DNA of 35,017 bases from Pseudomonadota bacterium (GCA_003242685.1 QGVD01000037.1:1-35017), one strand, 5' to 3'. Positions 1 to 8,728 are shown, counted from the first letter of the stretch. The notes: generated by a model not told the origin, from the letters alone. Numbers and translations are program-made.

Positions 1-285
1 CGAGCGGGGGTTTGTGCGTGTGTCGCCGGTGTTGTGGCGCCCTCTCCCTCCCGCCGCGCCCCCCGCCCCCGGCCGCCGGCCGGCGGCCGCGGCGATCACC
101 GGCACGCCCGCCTCGCGCAGCTTCGCTACGAGAGCGGCGCCGCGACCTACCTCGAGGTGCTCGATGCGCAGCGCGACCTCCTGAACGCCGAGCAGGGAGT
201 CGTCCAGCTCCAGAGCGCCTTGCTTTCGAGTCGCGTCGCTCTGTTCGCGGCGCTCGGCGGCGGCACGCTCGGCACCGGCGACTAG
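1..285 (+). CDS. Outer-membrane efflux protein (TolC/NodT family), C-terminal fragment
   Basis: This is the 3' end of an outer-membrane factor that would give a tripartite exporter its exit duct. From about base 106 the frame reads LAQLRYESGAATYLEV, then a helix rich in Q, L and A ending ALFAALGGG. That is the typical last helical stretch of the NodT/TolC family, with the usual LRYxxGxxxYLEVLDAQR pattern. The stop is 13 bases before the adaptor gene, so the two probably share an operon. Bases 1 to about 105 stay open in the same frame but do not read like this family (Pro/Arg-rich, no helical heptads) and contain a 20-bp perfect palindrome. I suspect an assembly fault or chimeric contig end there. 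Family confidence is good for the last 60 residues only. Confidence 0.72.
   Translation, partial: RAGVCACVAGVVAPSPSRRAPRPRPPAGGRGDHRHARLAQLRYESGAATYLEVLDAQRDLLNAEQGVVQLQSALLSSRVALFAALGGGTLGTGD
70..89. repeat. 20-bp perfect GC palindrome near the contig end
   Basis: A perfect palindrome made only of G and C (centre GCCGG/CCGGC) lies where conserved helical sequence of the efflux protein is expected, in a C/G-only tract at about 46-95. It may be an assembly artefact rather than a functional site. Confidence 0.6.
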
Positions 286-298
286 CGAGGCGGCAGGA

Positions 299-1372
299 AT
301 GGACAGGAATCTGAGGAAGAAGATTGCCGCGGTTGCGGTTGCCGTTGTCGTCCTCGCGGTCGGCTGGTTCCTGTGGCGCACGCTGCAGCCGGAGGGTTAC
401 GGCGATGCCTTCGTGAGCGGCAACGGACGCATCGAGGCGACGGAGATCAATGTCGCCGCCAAGCTCGGCGGGCGCGTCGAGGACATCTACGTTCGCGAAG
501 GCGACTTCGTGAAGGCGCGTCAGCCGCTCGCGAAGATGCAGGTCGTGACGCTCGAGGCGCAGCGCGACGAAGCGCGCGCGATGCATCAGCAGGCGATCAC
601 GTCGGTGGCGATCGCGAAAGCGCAGCTCGCAATGCGCCAGAGCGAGCTCGCCGCAGCGCAGGCCGCCGTCTTCGAGGCCGAGAGCGCGCTCGACGCCGCG
701 GAACGGCGCCTGCGCCGCTCCGAGGTGCTCTCGAAGGAAGGGGCGTCCTCGGGTCAGGAGCTGGACGACGACCGTGCGCGCGTGCGCGCCGCAAGAGCCT
801 CACTCGAGGCCGCGAAGGCGCGGGTCGTCGCCGCGGAGTCCGCCGTCGAAGCCGCGCGCACGCAGATCGCCGGAGCGGAAGCCGCCGTGGCTGCGGCCGC
901 GGCGACCGTCGCACGCATCGAGGCGGACATCGAGGACAGTGTGCTCTCGTCGCCGCGCGACGGGCGCGTACAGTACCGGATCGCTCAGCCTGGCGAAGTG
1001 CTGGCGGCCGGCTCTCCGGTCCTCAATCTCGTCGACCTGTCCGACGTCTACATGACGTTCTTTCTGCCGGAGACCGTCGTCGGCCGTGTCGCGCTCGGCA
1101 GCGAGGTGCGCATCATTCTCGATGCCGCACCGGAGTACGTCATTCCGGCGAAGGTTTCGTTCGTCTCCGATACCGCTCAGTTCACGCCGAAGACAGTAGA
1201 GACGGCGAACGAGCGGCAGAAGCTGATGTTTCGTGTGCGCGCCCACATCGATCGCGACCTGCTGCAGAAGCACCTGACGCAGGTCAAGACAGGACTGCCC
1301 GGCGTCGCATGGCTGAAGCTCGACCCGGATGCCGTCTGGCCGAAGGCCCTCGAGATCCGAACACCCGAATGA
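299..1372 (+). CDS. yhiI: HlyD-family periplasmic adaptor (YhiI-like membrane fusion protein)
   Basis: The 357-residue adaptor would bridge the inner-membrane ABC exporter and the outer-membrane duct. It has an N-terminal membrane anchor (about residues 8-27), then a first lipoyl half (INVAAKLGGRVEDIYVREGDFV, with the GxVxxxxVxxGDxV pattern). A long Ala/Glu/Arg-rich coiled-coil hairpin spans about 85-205, followed by the second lipoyl half (DGRVQYRIAQPGEVLAAG) and a beta-barrel region. The start has AGGA just upstream (295-298). Its TGA overlaps the ATG of the next gene (ATGA at 1369-1372), indicating translational coupling. Gene order adaptor, double ATPase-permease, permease matches the yhiI-rbbA-yhhJ cluster of E. 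coli. The substrate cannot be read from sequence. Confidence 0.9.
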   Translation: MDRNLRKKIAAVAVAVVVLAVGWFLWRTLQPEGYGDAFVSGNGRIEATEINVAAKLGGRVEDIYVREGDFVKARQPLAKMQVVTLEAQRDEARAMHQQAITSVAIAKAQLAMRQSELAAAQAAVFEAESALDAAERRLRRSEVLSKEGASSGQELDDDRARVRAARASLEAAKARVVAAESAVEAARTQIAGAEAAVAAAAATVARIEADIEDSVLSSPRDGRVQYRIAQPGEVLAAGSPVLNLVDLSDVYMTFFLPETVVGRVALGSEVRIILDAAPEYVIPAKVSFVSDTAQFTPKTVETANERQKLMFRVRAHIDRDLLQKHLTQVKTGLPGVAWLKLDPDAVWPKALEIRTPE

Positions 1373-4119
1373 GCGCCGTCATGCAGTCCACTTCTCCGGT
1401 CGCGGTGCTGGAAAACGTCAGCCTGCGATACCGGAAGGTGTGTGCGCTCGATCACATCGATCTCGAGATCCCTTCCGGCTGCATGGTGGGTGTCATCGGA
1501 CCGGACGGCGTAGGCAAATCGAGCCTGCTTTCGCTTCTCGCCGGCACGCGCCAGGTTCAGGAGGGCAAGGTGACCGTGCTCGGCGCGGACATGTCGAGCG
1601 CGAGGAATCGCAATCGGGTCTGCCCCGACATCGCGTACATGCCTCAGGGGCTCGGCCGGAATCTCTATCCGACGCTGTCGATCGAGGAGAACCTGCAGTT
1701 CTTCGGGCGACTGTTCGGGCACGATGCCGCCGAGCGCCGCAGGCGCATCGATCTCCTCACCCGCGCGACGGGGCTGCAGCCGTTTCTCGATCGGCCGGTC
1801 GGCAAGCTCTCGGGCGGAATGAAGCAGAAGCTGGGACTCTGTTGCGCGCTGATCCATGACCCGAAGCTTCTGATCCTCGACGAGCCGACGACCGGCGTCG
1901 ATCCGCTCGCGCGGCGGCAGTTCTGGGACCTCATCGACACGATCCGCAGGACGCGTCCCGGCATGAGCGTGATCGTCGCGACGGCCTACATGGACGAAGC
2001 CTCGCGCTTCGACTGGCTCGTCGCGATGGACGCAGGCCGAGTGCTCGCCGTCGGCACGCCGCAGGACCTGTACGAGCGCACCCACACGAAGTCGCTCGAG
2101 GCGGCGTTCATCGCCCTCCTCCCCGAGGAGAAGCGCCGCGGCCATACCGAGGTCACGATTCCTCCGCTGCCCCCGGCACGGGAAGACGACATCGCGATCG
2201 AGGCAAGAGATCTCACGATGCGGTTCGGCGACTTCGTCGCGGTCGATCACGTGAGCTTCCGCATCCGGCGCGGCGAGATCTTCGGCTTCCTCGGCTCGAA
2301 CGGCTGCGGCAAGACGACGACGATGAAGATGCTCACCGGCCTGCTCCCGCCGAGCGAGGGCGAGGCGAAGCTCTTCGGCAGCCCGGTGGACCCGCACGAC
2401 ATGCTGACGCGGCGGCGCGTCGGCTACATGTCGCAGTCGTTCTCGCTCTACACCGAGCTCACCGTTCGGCAGAACCTGGTGCTGCATGCCAGGCTGTTCC
2501 ATGTTCCCGAAGAAGAGATCCCAGCGCGCGTCGAGCAGATGATCGAGCGCTTCGGGCTCTCGGGAACCGCCGACGAGCTGCCCATGCGCCTGCCGCTCGG
2601 CATGCGTCAGCGTCTTTCGCTCGCCGTGGCGCTCGTGCACGACCCGGAGCTCCTCATCCTCGACGAGCCGACCTCGGGCGTCGACCCCGTCGCCCGCGAT
2701 GCCTTCTGGCGCCTGCTGATCGAGCTCTCGCGCAAGGACGGCGTCACGATCTTCATCTCGACGCACTTCATGAACGAGGGCGAGCGCTGCGACCGCATCT
2801 CGCTCATGCACGCCGGCAAGGTGCTGGTGAGCGACGCGCCCGCGCGGCTCATCGAGCGCCGAGGTGTCACGACACTCGAAGATGCCTTCATCGCCTACCT
2901 CGAGGATGCGGGCGCGGGAACTGCGGTCTCCGGATCCGAAGACACAGCGCCGGCGAGCGCTCCGGAAGAAGCCCACCCCGCTGCGCTCCGGACCGGCTTC
3001 AGCCTGCAGCGCATGCTGAGCTACACGCTGCGCGAGACCCTCGAGCTTCAGCGCGATCCGGTGCGCGCCGCGCTCGCCCTGCTCGGCAGCGCGATCCTCA
3101 TGTTCATCATGGGCTTCGGCATCAGCCTCGACGTCGAAGATCTGCCGTTCGCCGTGCTCGATCGCGACCAGACGGGCCTCAGCAACAGCTACACGCTCAA
3201 TCTGGCCGGGTCACCCTACTTCATCGAACGCCCGCCCGTCACCGACTACGAGGACCTCGACTACCGCATGCGGTCCGGCGAGCTCGCGCTCGCCATCGAG
3301 ATCCCGCCGGGCTTCGCGCGCAGCGTGCAGCGGGGGGACACCGTCCAGGTCGGCGCGTGGGTCGACGGAGCGATGCCCCAGCGCGCAGAAACGGTGCAGG
3401 GCTACGTGCAGGGCATGCACCAGCTCTGGCTCGTCCAGCAGGCGCGGGAGCGGCTCGGCCAGTCGCTCTCTCCGCCGTTCAGCATCGAGACCCGTTATCG
3501 CTACAACCCCGACGTCGAAAGCCTGCCCGCGATCGTGCCCGCGGTGATTCCGATCCTGCTGCTCCTCATTCCGGCCATGCTGACGGCGCTGTCCGTCGTC
3601 CGCGAGAAGGAGCTGGGCTCGATCATCAATTTCTACGCGACGCCGACGACGCGGACCGAGTTCCTCCTCGGCAAGCAGCTCCCCTATGTTGCGCTCGCTT
3701 TCGTCAACTTCCTGCTGCTCACCGCGCTGTCGATCACGGTGTTCGGCGTCCCCGTGAAGGGCAGCTTCACGGCGCTCGCCGTCTCGATGCTCGTCTTCGT
3801 CGTCTACTCGACCGGGTTCGGCCTGTTCTGCTCCACGTTCACGCGCACCCAGACCGCGGCGATCTTCCTCACCATGATCATCAGCATCGTGCTCGCGGTC
3901 GAGTACGCGGGGCTCCTCAATCCCGTCTCGTCGCTCGAAGGCTTCGGCTACGTCATCGGGCGCGCGCAGCCCACGACGCACATGGTGACGATCAGCCGTG
4001 GAGTGTTCGGCAAGGCGCTCGGCTTCGCGGATCTGCAGACGTCCTTCTGGGCGATCGTCGCCGCGATTCCCGTCGTGCTGGCGCTCTCCATCGCACTTCT
4101 CAGGAAGCAGGACACCTGA
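1369..4119 (+). CDS. rbbA: RbbA/YhiH-type ABC transporter: two ATPase domains fused to ABC-2 permease
   Basis: This 916-residue inner-membrane protein would power export. The first ATPase domain has Walker A GPDGVGKSS (residues 44-52), signature KLSGGMKQKL and Walker B LLILDEPTTGVDP. Its H-loop position is VATAYMDEA, with Tyr instead of His. The second domain (from about 275) has Walker A GSNGCGKTT near 308, a degenerate signature LPLGMRQRL, Walker B LLILDEPTSGVDP and a normal H-loop STHFMNEGE. From about 545 the ABC-2 permease shows a first helix, a large periplasmic loop and five further helices. The same asymmetry of a first site lacking the H-loop His is remembered from E. coli RbbA. E. 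coli RbbA was described as ribosome-associated, but the flanking adaptor and permease genes favour export here. The start at 1369 overlaps the preceding stop; an in-frame ATG at 1381 is an alternative. Confidence 0.9.
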   Translation: MSAVMQSTSPVAVLENVSLRYRKVCALDHIDLEIPSGCMVGVIGPDGVGKSSLLSLLAGTRQVQEGKVTVLGADMSSARNRNRVCPDIAYMPQGLGRNLYPTLSIEENLQFFGRLFGHDAAERRRRIDLLTRATGLQPFLDRPVGKLSGGMKQKLGLCCALIHDPKLLILDEPTTGVDPLARRQFWDLIDTIRRTRPGMSVIVATAYMDEASRFDWLVAMDAGRVLAVGTPQDLYERTHTKSLEAAFIALLPEEKRRGHTEVTIPPLPPAREDDIAIEARDLTMRFGDFVAVDHVSFRIRRGEIFGFLGSNGCGKTTTMKMLTGLLPPSEGEAKLFGSPVDPHDMLTRRRVGYMSQSFSLYTELTVRQNLVLHARLFHVPEEEIPARVEQMIERFGLSGTADELPMRLPLGMRQRLSLAVALVHDPELLILDEPTSGVDPVARDAFWRLLIELSRKDGVTIFISTHFMNEGERCDRISLMHAGKVLVSDAPARLIERRGVTTLEDAFIAYLEDAGAGTAVSGSEDTAPASAPEEAHPAALRTGFSLQRMLSYTLRETLELQRDPVRAALALLGSAILMFIMGFGISLDVEDLPFAVLDRDQTGLSNSYTLNLAGSPYFIERPPVTDYEDLDYRMRSGELALAIEIPPGFARSVQRGDTVQVGAWVDGAMPQRAETVQGYVQGMHQLWLVQQARERLGQSLSPPFSIETRYRYNPDVESLPAIVPAVIPILLLLIPAMLTALSVVREKELGSIINFYATPTTRTEFLLGKQLPYVALAFVNFLLLTALSITVFGVPVKGSFTALAVSMLVFVVYSTGFGLFCSTFTRTQTAAIFLTMIISIVLAVEYAGLLNPVSSLEGFGYVIGRAQPTTHMVTISRGVFGKALGFADLQTSFWAIVAAIPVVLALSIALLRKQDT

Positions 4120-4120
4120 G

Positions 4121-5332
4121 ATGAACGAGCGGACCGCGCTCACGGCTTCCTTCGCGGCCTCCGGACGGAGCGCCGGCGACGCGCTCCACGCCGGCAGACG
4201 AACCGGCGCGCGGCGCCTGGCGAACATCTACCGGCTCGGCGTGAAGGAGCTCTGGAGCATCGCGCGCGACCCGATGCTGATCCTCCTCATCATCTACGCC
4301 TTCACCCTGTCGATCTACACGGCGGCCACGGCGGTTCCCGAGACTCTGCACAAGGCGGCGATCGCGATCGTCGACGAGGACCACTCCCCCCTCTCCAACC
4401 GCATCGCATCGGCGTTCTATCCGCCCTACTTCCAGCGGCCGAGGATGATTTCGCTTTCGGAGCTCGATCCCGGCATGGATGAAGGCGAGTTCACCTTCGG
4501 TCTCGTGATCCCGCCCGACTTCCAGCGCGATCTGCTCGCCGGGCGCGCACCGGAGATCCAGCTCAACGTCGATGCAACGCGCATGAGCCAGGCGTTCGTG
4601 GGCAGCGGAGCGGTGCAGCAGATCGTGAACGGCGAAGTGACGGAGTTCCTGCAGGGCTACCGGCGCAGCACGGCGCCGCCCGTGGATCTGGCGCTGCGCA
4701 TGCGCTTCAACCCGACGCTCGAGCGGCCGTGGTTCCTCGGCGTGATGACGATCATCGATCGCGTGACCCTGGTATCGCTCATCCTCGCCGGCGCGGCGTT
4801 GATCCGCGAGCGCGAGCGCGGAACGATCGAGCACCTGCTCGTAATGCCGGTGACACCGTTCGAAATCATGGTGTCGAAGATCTGGTCCATGGGACTGGTG
4901 ACGATCGCCGCGACCGCCTTCTCGCTCGTGACCGTCGTGGAAGGAATCCTGGATACCCCGATTCAGGGTTCGAGACTCCTTTTCCTGTTCACCGGTGTGC
5001 TGACGCTCGCATCGATGACATCCATGGGGATTCTGCTCGCCACGTTCTCCCGCACGATGCCGCAGTTCGCCCTGCTCCTCATGCTCGTCATCGTGCCGCT
5101 CCAGCTCCTCTCGGGAGGCCTGACGCCGCGCGAGAGCATGCCGGAGCTCGTCCGCAACGTGATGCTCCTCGCGCCGACGACGCACTACGTCTCGGCGAGC
5201 CAGGCCATTCTCTATCGGGGCGCAGGCATCGACATCATCTGGCCGCAGCTCGTCGCCATCACCGCGATCGGTGCCGCCTTCTTCTGGATCGCGCACGCGC
5301 GCTTCCGCAGCACGCTCGCGATGATGGCGTAG
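4121..5332 (+). CDS. yhhJ: ABC-2 type permease (YhhJ-like)
   Basis: This 403-residue inner-membrane permease is the partner half of the exporter, pairing with the permease domain of the preceding protein. After a basic N-terminal segment comes the typical YRLGVKELWSIARDPMLILLIIYAF start of the family. A roughly 170-residue periplasmic domain follows (IVDEDHSPLSNRI, VIPPDFQRDLLAG). Five C-terminal helices come next, including the RERERGTIEHLLVMPVTPFEI cytoplasmic loop and the LLSGGLTPRESMPE motif usual in ABC-2 permeases. The ATG is one base after the upstream stop, so it is the last gene of the operon. The family normally starts close to NIYRLGVKEL, so the true start could be slightly inside. 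No terminator is obvious in the 36 bases before the convergent gene. Confidence 0.9.
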   Translation: MNERTALTASFAASGRSAGDALHAGRRTGARRLANIYRLGVKELWSIARDPMLILLIIYAFTLSIYTAATAVPETLHKAAIAIVDEDHSPLSNRIASAFYPPYFQRPRMISLSELDPGMDEGEFTFGLVIPPDFQRDLLAGRAPEIQLNVDATRMSQAFVGSGAVQQIVNGEVTEFLQGYRRSTAPPVDLALRMRFNPTLERPWFLGVMTIIDRVTLVSLILAGAALIRERERGTIEHLLVMPVTPFEIMVSKIWSMGLVTIAATAFSLVTVVEGILDTPIQGSRLLFLFTGVLTLASMTSMGILLATFSRTMPQFALLLMLVIVPLQLLSGGLTPRESMPELVRNVMLLAPTTHYVSASQAILYRGAGIDIIWPQLVAITAIGAAFFWIAHARFRSTLAMMA

Positions 5333-5368
5333 ACGTCGACGGATCGGCGCTCGGAGCCCCGATGAACC

Positions 5369-5722
5369 TCACCCGTGGCGATGCAGCTCCTCGAGCTGCG
5401 GCAGGATCGTTCCCCTGTAGAAAGCGAGCGCCGGGAGGCTCGCGGCATCGACGCCGTACCTCTCCGCAAAGTAGGCGATGAGCTGGTCCGAATCGGCCTT
5501 GAAACGGCCGGGCTCGATCTCGACGGTCGGAAAGGTGGCGGGTCTGCCCAGACCCGTGCTGAGCCGTGACTTGATCGCGTCGAACTGCGGGTCCTCCGGG
5601 CGACAGACGATCGGCTCGAAGTCCTTCGCGATGCCGGCCTCGACGATGAACAGCCAGAACTTGAACGAATACGGGCAGCCTTCCCTGATGTAGACCTTCG
5701 GCTTGAACTGATCGGCGCTCAT
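5369..5722 (-). CDS. Small thioredoxin-fold protein (GST N-terminal/glutaredoxin-like)
   Basis: The 117-residue protein has a thioredoxin-like fold: an early strand KVYIREGCPYSFKFWLFIVEAG carries a CPYS active-site motif (one Cys plus Ser, as in monothiol glutaredoxins and some GST N-domains). TFPTVEIEPGRFKADSDQLIAYFAERYG is the typical cis-Pro strand and the Glu/Asp-Ser glutathione-binding turn of GSTs. There is no C-terminal helical GST domain, so it is a stand-alone domain. It likely binds glutathione or reduces thiols; the substrate is unknown. The start is firm because GGAGGAG sits just before it on the minus strand. It is convergent with the exporter operon and divergent from the cupin gene. 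Confidence 0.75.
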   Translation of the reverse strand: MSADQFKPKVYIREGCPYSFKFWLFIVEAGIAKDFEPIVCRPEDPQFDAIKSRLSTGLGRPATFPTVEIEPGRFKADSDQLIAYFAERYGVDAASLPALAFYRGTILPQLEELHRHG

Positions 5723-5731
5723 GATCTCCTC

Positions 5732-5749
5732 CTCGTCGACGTTGACGAG
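5732..5749. promoter_or_regulatory. 18-bp dyad, candidate operator upstream of the thioredoxin-fold gene
   Basis: CTCGTC and GACGAG arms flank GACGTT, giving a nearly perfect 18-bp palindrome with one mismatched pair. It lies 10 bases upstream of the start codon of the minus-strand gene, partly over its ribosome-binding region. A regulator site is plausible; no regulator gene is next to it. Confidence 0.35.
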
Positions 5750-5864
5750 TGTGGCTCCTCCAGCGTTCCACGAGAATCACCGGGCACGGGGCGAGCGCCC
5801 TGCTCCCCATCCGGGTTCGCTGCTATGCCGCACGATCCCGTGCTGCTCCGACTTCATGATCTGG

Positions 5865-5870
5865 TAATGT
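5865..5870 (+). promoter_or_regulatory. TAATGT, candidate -10 of a leaderless mRNA
   Basis: A TAnnnT hexamer ends 7 bases before the cupin ATG, and no Shine-Dalgarno sequence is present between them. If it is a -10 element, transcription would start at or next to the ATG. No good -35 is seen. Confidence 0.35.
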
Positions 5871-5877
5871 CCCGTCG

Positions 5878-6573
5878 ATGGAGCTGAATGCCGACTTCAC
5901 GCAGCGCGCCATCGTGCACGCCGCACGGATCGACTGGGTCCCCTCCCCGATGCCCGGCGTCGAGCGGCGCATGCTCGATCGCATCGGCGACGAAGTGGCG
6001 CGCGCCACGAGCATCGTGCGCTACGCTCCGGGAAGCCGCTTCTCCCCGCACAGGCACGGCGGCGGCGAGGAGTTCCTGGTGCTCGAAGGCGTATTCCAGG
6101 ACGAGCACGGCGACTACCCGGAAGGCTACTACGTCCGCAATCCGCCCAACTCCCGCCACAGCCCGGGGTCGGAAACCGGCTGCGTGCTTTTCGTGAAGCT
6201 GTGGCAGTTCGAGCCCGAGGATCGCACGCACGTGCGTATCGACACGCGTGACATGCCTTATGTGCCGGATCCGAACCGTCCCGGCGTCGAAGTGATGCCC
6301 CTGTTCCGGGATACACACGAAGACGTGCGTCTCGAACGCTGGCAGCCGCTCACGATGCTTTCCGCATCCGACGCGGGCGGCGTCGAGCTGCTGGTGCTCG
6401 AGGGCGGTTTTCGCCTCGGCGACGAGGACTTTTCCCGCTACTCCTGGCTGCGCCTGCCGCCGGGCGACCGCGTGGGAGTGCAGTCAGGAGCGCGCGGATG
6501 CACGGTGTGGGTGAAATCGGGCCATCTTCGCCACGTGACGAGCCCCACGAAACACGCGCGAGACAGGACCTGA
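5878..6573 (+). CDS. ChrR-like double cupin protein
   Basis: The 231-residue protein has two cupin repeats. The first (about residues 35-115) carries the metal-binding pattern SPHRHGGGEEFLVLEG (HxH then Glu) and later NSRHSPGSETGC, with His in the second cupin motif. The second (about 135-220) is ELLVLEGGFRLGDEDFSRYSWLRLPPGD and lacks the HxH pair, so it probably does not hold metal. The layout matches the ChrR cupin-like domain of anti-sigma factors and stand-alone relatives that sense or detoxify reactive species. No ECF sigma gene or zinc-binding anti-sigma N-terminus is present, so this is a free cupin. Possible roles are an oxygenase-like enzyme or sensor; I cannot choose between them. 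Confidence 0.75.
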   Translation: MELNADFTQRAIVHAARIDWVPSPMPGVERRMLDRIGDEVARATSIVRYAPGSRFSPHRHGGGEEFLVLEGVFQDEHGDYPEGYYVRNPPNSRHSPGSETGCVLFVKLWQFEPEDRTHVRIDTRDMPYVPDPNRPGVEVMPLFRDTHEDVRLERWQPLTMLSASDAGGVELLVLEGGFRLGDEDFSRYSWLRLPPGDRVGVQSGARGCTVWVKSGHLRHVTSPTKHARDRT

Positions 6574-6705
6574 GCGATCGGAGCGAAGGCTTCGTGCCGT
6601 CGCTCTCCGCCAGACGCGCCGCGCGGCTTTGCCACGAAGCTCTTGCGCTGCCACACTTCGCGGCCGGTACACCGACGACCGCCGCCGTGAAGGAGGGACA
6701 AGCGG

Positions 6706-6873
6706 ATGAACGACGACCCGCAGACCTGCGTGATCGTCGAGCGCTGCATCGACGAAGCCTCGGTCGCGGCACGCGGCAGGACCGAGCACGCGAAGAAGAT
6801 GCTCGCGGAGATCCGGAACCTCCTCGAAGGTCCGCCCGGAGCGATGCGTCTCGTGCTCATCAGCGCGGAGTAG
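6706..6873 (+). CDS. Small hypothetical protein, 55 residues, upstream of tag
   Basis: A short frame, MNDDPQTCVIVERC to the end LVLISAE, is preceded by a strong AGGAGGGA ribosome-binding sequence (6691-6698) at good spacing. It stops 7 bases before the tag start, so it probably forms an operon with tag and may couple its translation. The protein is soluble, with two Cys near the N-terminus (8 and 14), a charged helix (ARGRTEHAKKMLAEIRNLL) and a C-terminal strand-like MRLVLISAE. I recognise no family. The ribosome site and the weak one of tag are the main arguments that it is real. Confidence 0.55.
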   Translation: MNDDPQTCVIVERCIDEASVAARGRTEHAKKMLAEIRNLLEGPPGAMRLVLISAE

Positions 6874-6880
6874 GCGCGGC

Positions 6881-7489
6881 ATGGCGAGGACGTTCAGGGG
6901 CGAAGACGGCAAGGTGCGCTGCCACTGGTGTGCAGCGACACCCGGGTACATCGCCTACCACGACACCGAATGGGGATTTCCCGTTGCCGACGACCCGCGC
7001 CTTTTCGAGAAGCTGAGCCTCGAAGGCTTTCAGTCGGGTCTGAGCTGGCGCACGATCCTCGCGAAGCGCGAGAACTTCCGGACCGCGTTCCATGGCTTCG
7101 ACTTTCACCGGATCGCGCGCTTCACCGCCCGCGACGTCGAACGGCTGCTCAGGAACGAAGGCATCGTGCGCCACCGCGGCAAGATCGAAGCCGTCATCAA
7201 CAACGCGCGGCGGGCGCTGGAGATCGTCGAGAAGGAAGGCTCGCTCGCGGCCTTCATCTGGCGCTACGAGCCGGAGAACAACCGGCGCGCACGACCGCAG
7301 ACCGTCTCGACGTCTCCGGAATCCATCGCTCTTTCCAGAGAGCTCAGGAAACGCGGGTGGCAGTTCGTCGGCCCCACCACCGTGTACGCCTTCATGCAGG
7401 CGATGGGGCTGGTGAACGATCACGTAATGGACTGCGTCATCCGGAAGGAAGTCGAGCGCGCACGACAGCGCTTCGTGCGGCCGAGGTAA
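6881..7489 (+). CDS. tag: DNA-3-methyladenine glycosylase I
   Basis: Tag removes 3-methyladenine from alkylated DNA, the first step of base excision repair. At 202 residues it is a little longer than E. coli Tag. It has RCHWC near the N-terminus and PGYIAYHDTEWGFPV, then LFEKLSLEGFQSGLSWRTIL with Glu48 at the catalytic glutamate position. The C-terminal NDHVMDC closes the structural zinc site: Cys14, His27, His181 and Cys185 are the expected ligands. VGPTTVYAFMQAMGLVNDH is the family's conserved helix-hairpin end. The start has only a weak ribosome site, so translation may depend on the small gene 7 bases upstream. Confidence 0.95.
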   Translation: MARTFRGEDGKVRCHWCAATPGYIAYHDTEWGFPVADDPRLFEKLSLEGFQSGLSWRTILAKRENFRTAFHGFDFHRIARFTARDVERLLRNEGIVRHRGKIEAVINNARRALEIVEKEGSLAAFIWRYEPENNRRARPQTVSTSPESIALSRELRKRGWQFVGPTTVYAFMQAMGLVNDHVMDCVIRKEVERARQRFVRPR

Positions 7490-7604
7490 ATGGCGAGTAC
7501 AGCGTCGCCCACCGGCTCATCTCCCTGTAGAGTGCGAGTGCACGCCTCGCCTATCATGGCCCGCCACATCGAGGCACCCGGGCAACGACAACGAGGCGGC
7601 TGAT

Positions 7605-8723
7605 ATGCACGAGCAGATTCTCAACCGGCGGCAACTCCTCGGCGGCATCACGGCGGCGGGCGCCGCAGGCCTGCTGGGTGGCGTCGGCACACGCAGCGCC
7701 ACGGCAGCGGAGGCTCCGGACTTCGGTCCGTCGCAGCCGCCGCAGATCACCGACGTCAGAGACAAGGTCGCCTACATCACCGGCGCTTCGAGCGGCATCG
7801 GCCTCGGCATCGCGCGCGTCTTCCACGAAGCCGGCATGAAGGTCGTCATCGGCTACCGCACCGAGAGGAACGTGCAGGAGGCCCTCAAGTACTTCCCGCC
7901 CAACGATCCGCGCATCCACATCGTCAAGCACGACGTGATGGATCGCGACGGCTGGGAGCGCACGGCCGACGAGATCGAGAAGAAGTTCGGCACCGTGCAC
8001 ATTCTCGTCAACAACGCCGGCGTCGGTGTGCAGGCCCCCGCGAGCACCGGATCCCTGAAGGACTGGGAGTGGGGACTCGGCGTGAATCTGTGGGGCCCGA
8101 TCTACGGCATTCACACCTTCGTGCCGCGCATGCTCGCGAGCAAGCAGGGCTCACATATCGTCACCACCACCTCGACGAGCGGCATTCTTCCCGGGAGCGG
8201 CGCCGGCATTTACACCGTGGCGAAGATCGCGGCCGTGGGCCTCATGGAAGAGCTGCGCCACGAGCTGCGTAACACGAACATCGGCACGTCGGCCTTCATT
8301 CCGGGACTCACGACCTCGAACATCGCCGACAGCGAGCGCAACCGCCCGGAATCGCTGCGCAACGACGAGCAGCCCAGGGCCACACTCCCCAGCGGCCCCT
8401 CGCAGTCCTTCAGCAGAGCGAGCGCACCGCCGCGCCCGGCCGCGAGCGACAACGCCGATCCACTGTTCGCGCGGCCGCAGGACCCGGTCGTCGTCGCGCG
8501 CCTGCTGCTCGACGGCATCCTGCGCAACGACCTCTTCATCGTCGCGCAGCCCGAGTGGCGCGTGGGCGTCGAGGCCCGCTGCAATGCGCTGCTCGAGTCG
8601 ATGGTGTCGCCCAAGCCGATGCCTCCCGCGATGCAGAGCGGCAACTACTACCGCACGCCCATCTACGTGCAGGAGATCGCGCACCGCAGAGCGACGCGGG
8701 AGCGGAAGATCCCGGGTATCTAA
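7605..8723 (+). CDS. Tat-exported short-chain dehydrogenase/reductase
   Basis: The 372-residue NAD(P)-dependent oxidoreductase has a twin-arginine signal: NRRQLLGG at residues 7-14, a hydrophobic Ala/Gly stretch and an ATAAEAP cleavage region. It would be exported folded with its cofactor. The Rossmann domain shows TGASSGIG (cofactor loop), NNAG and the catalytic Ser/Tyr/Lys set (TSTSG, then GIYTVAK). A Pro/Ser/Ala-rich linker of about 45 residues (about 243-290) sits where substrate-binding helices usually are, followed by a C-terminal helical part. Tat export is unusual for the classical SDR fold; substrate unknown. The start is supported by GAGG eleven bases upstream and by the signal itself. 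Confidence 0.85.
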   Translation: MHEQILNRRQLLGGITAAGAAGLLGGVGTRSATAAEAPDFGPSQPPQITDVRDKVAYITGASSGIGLGIARVFHEAGMKVVIGYRTERNVQEALKYFPPNDPRIHIVKHDVMDRDGWERTADEIEKKFGTVHILVNNAGVGVQAPASTGSLKDWEWGLGVNLWGPIYGIHTFVPRMLASKQGSHIVTTTSTSGILPGSGAGIYTVAKIAAVGLMEELRHELRNTNIGTSAFIPGLTTSNIADSERNRPESLRNDEQPRATLPSGPSQSFSRASAPPRPAASDNADPLFARPQDPVVVARLLLDGILRNDLFIVAQPEWRVGVEARCNALLESMVSPKPMPPAMQSGNYYRTPIYVQEIAHRRATRERKIPGI

Positions 8724-8728
8724 AGAAA

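Noticed and set aside
1177..2976. About 600-codon minus-strand frame opposite the RbbA-type gene
   Set aside because: It is antisense to two unmistakable ATPase domains and has no recognisable domain.
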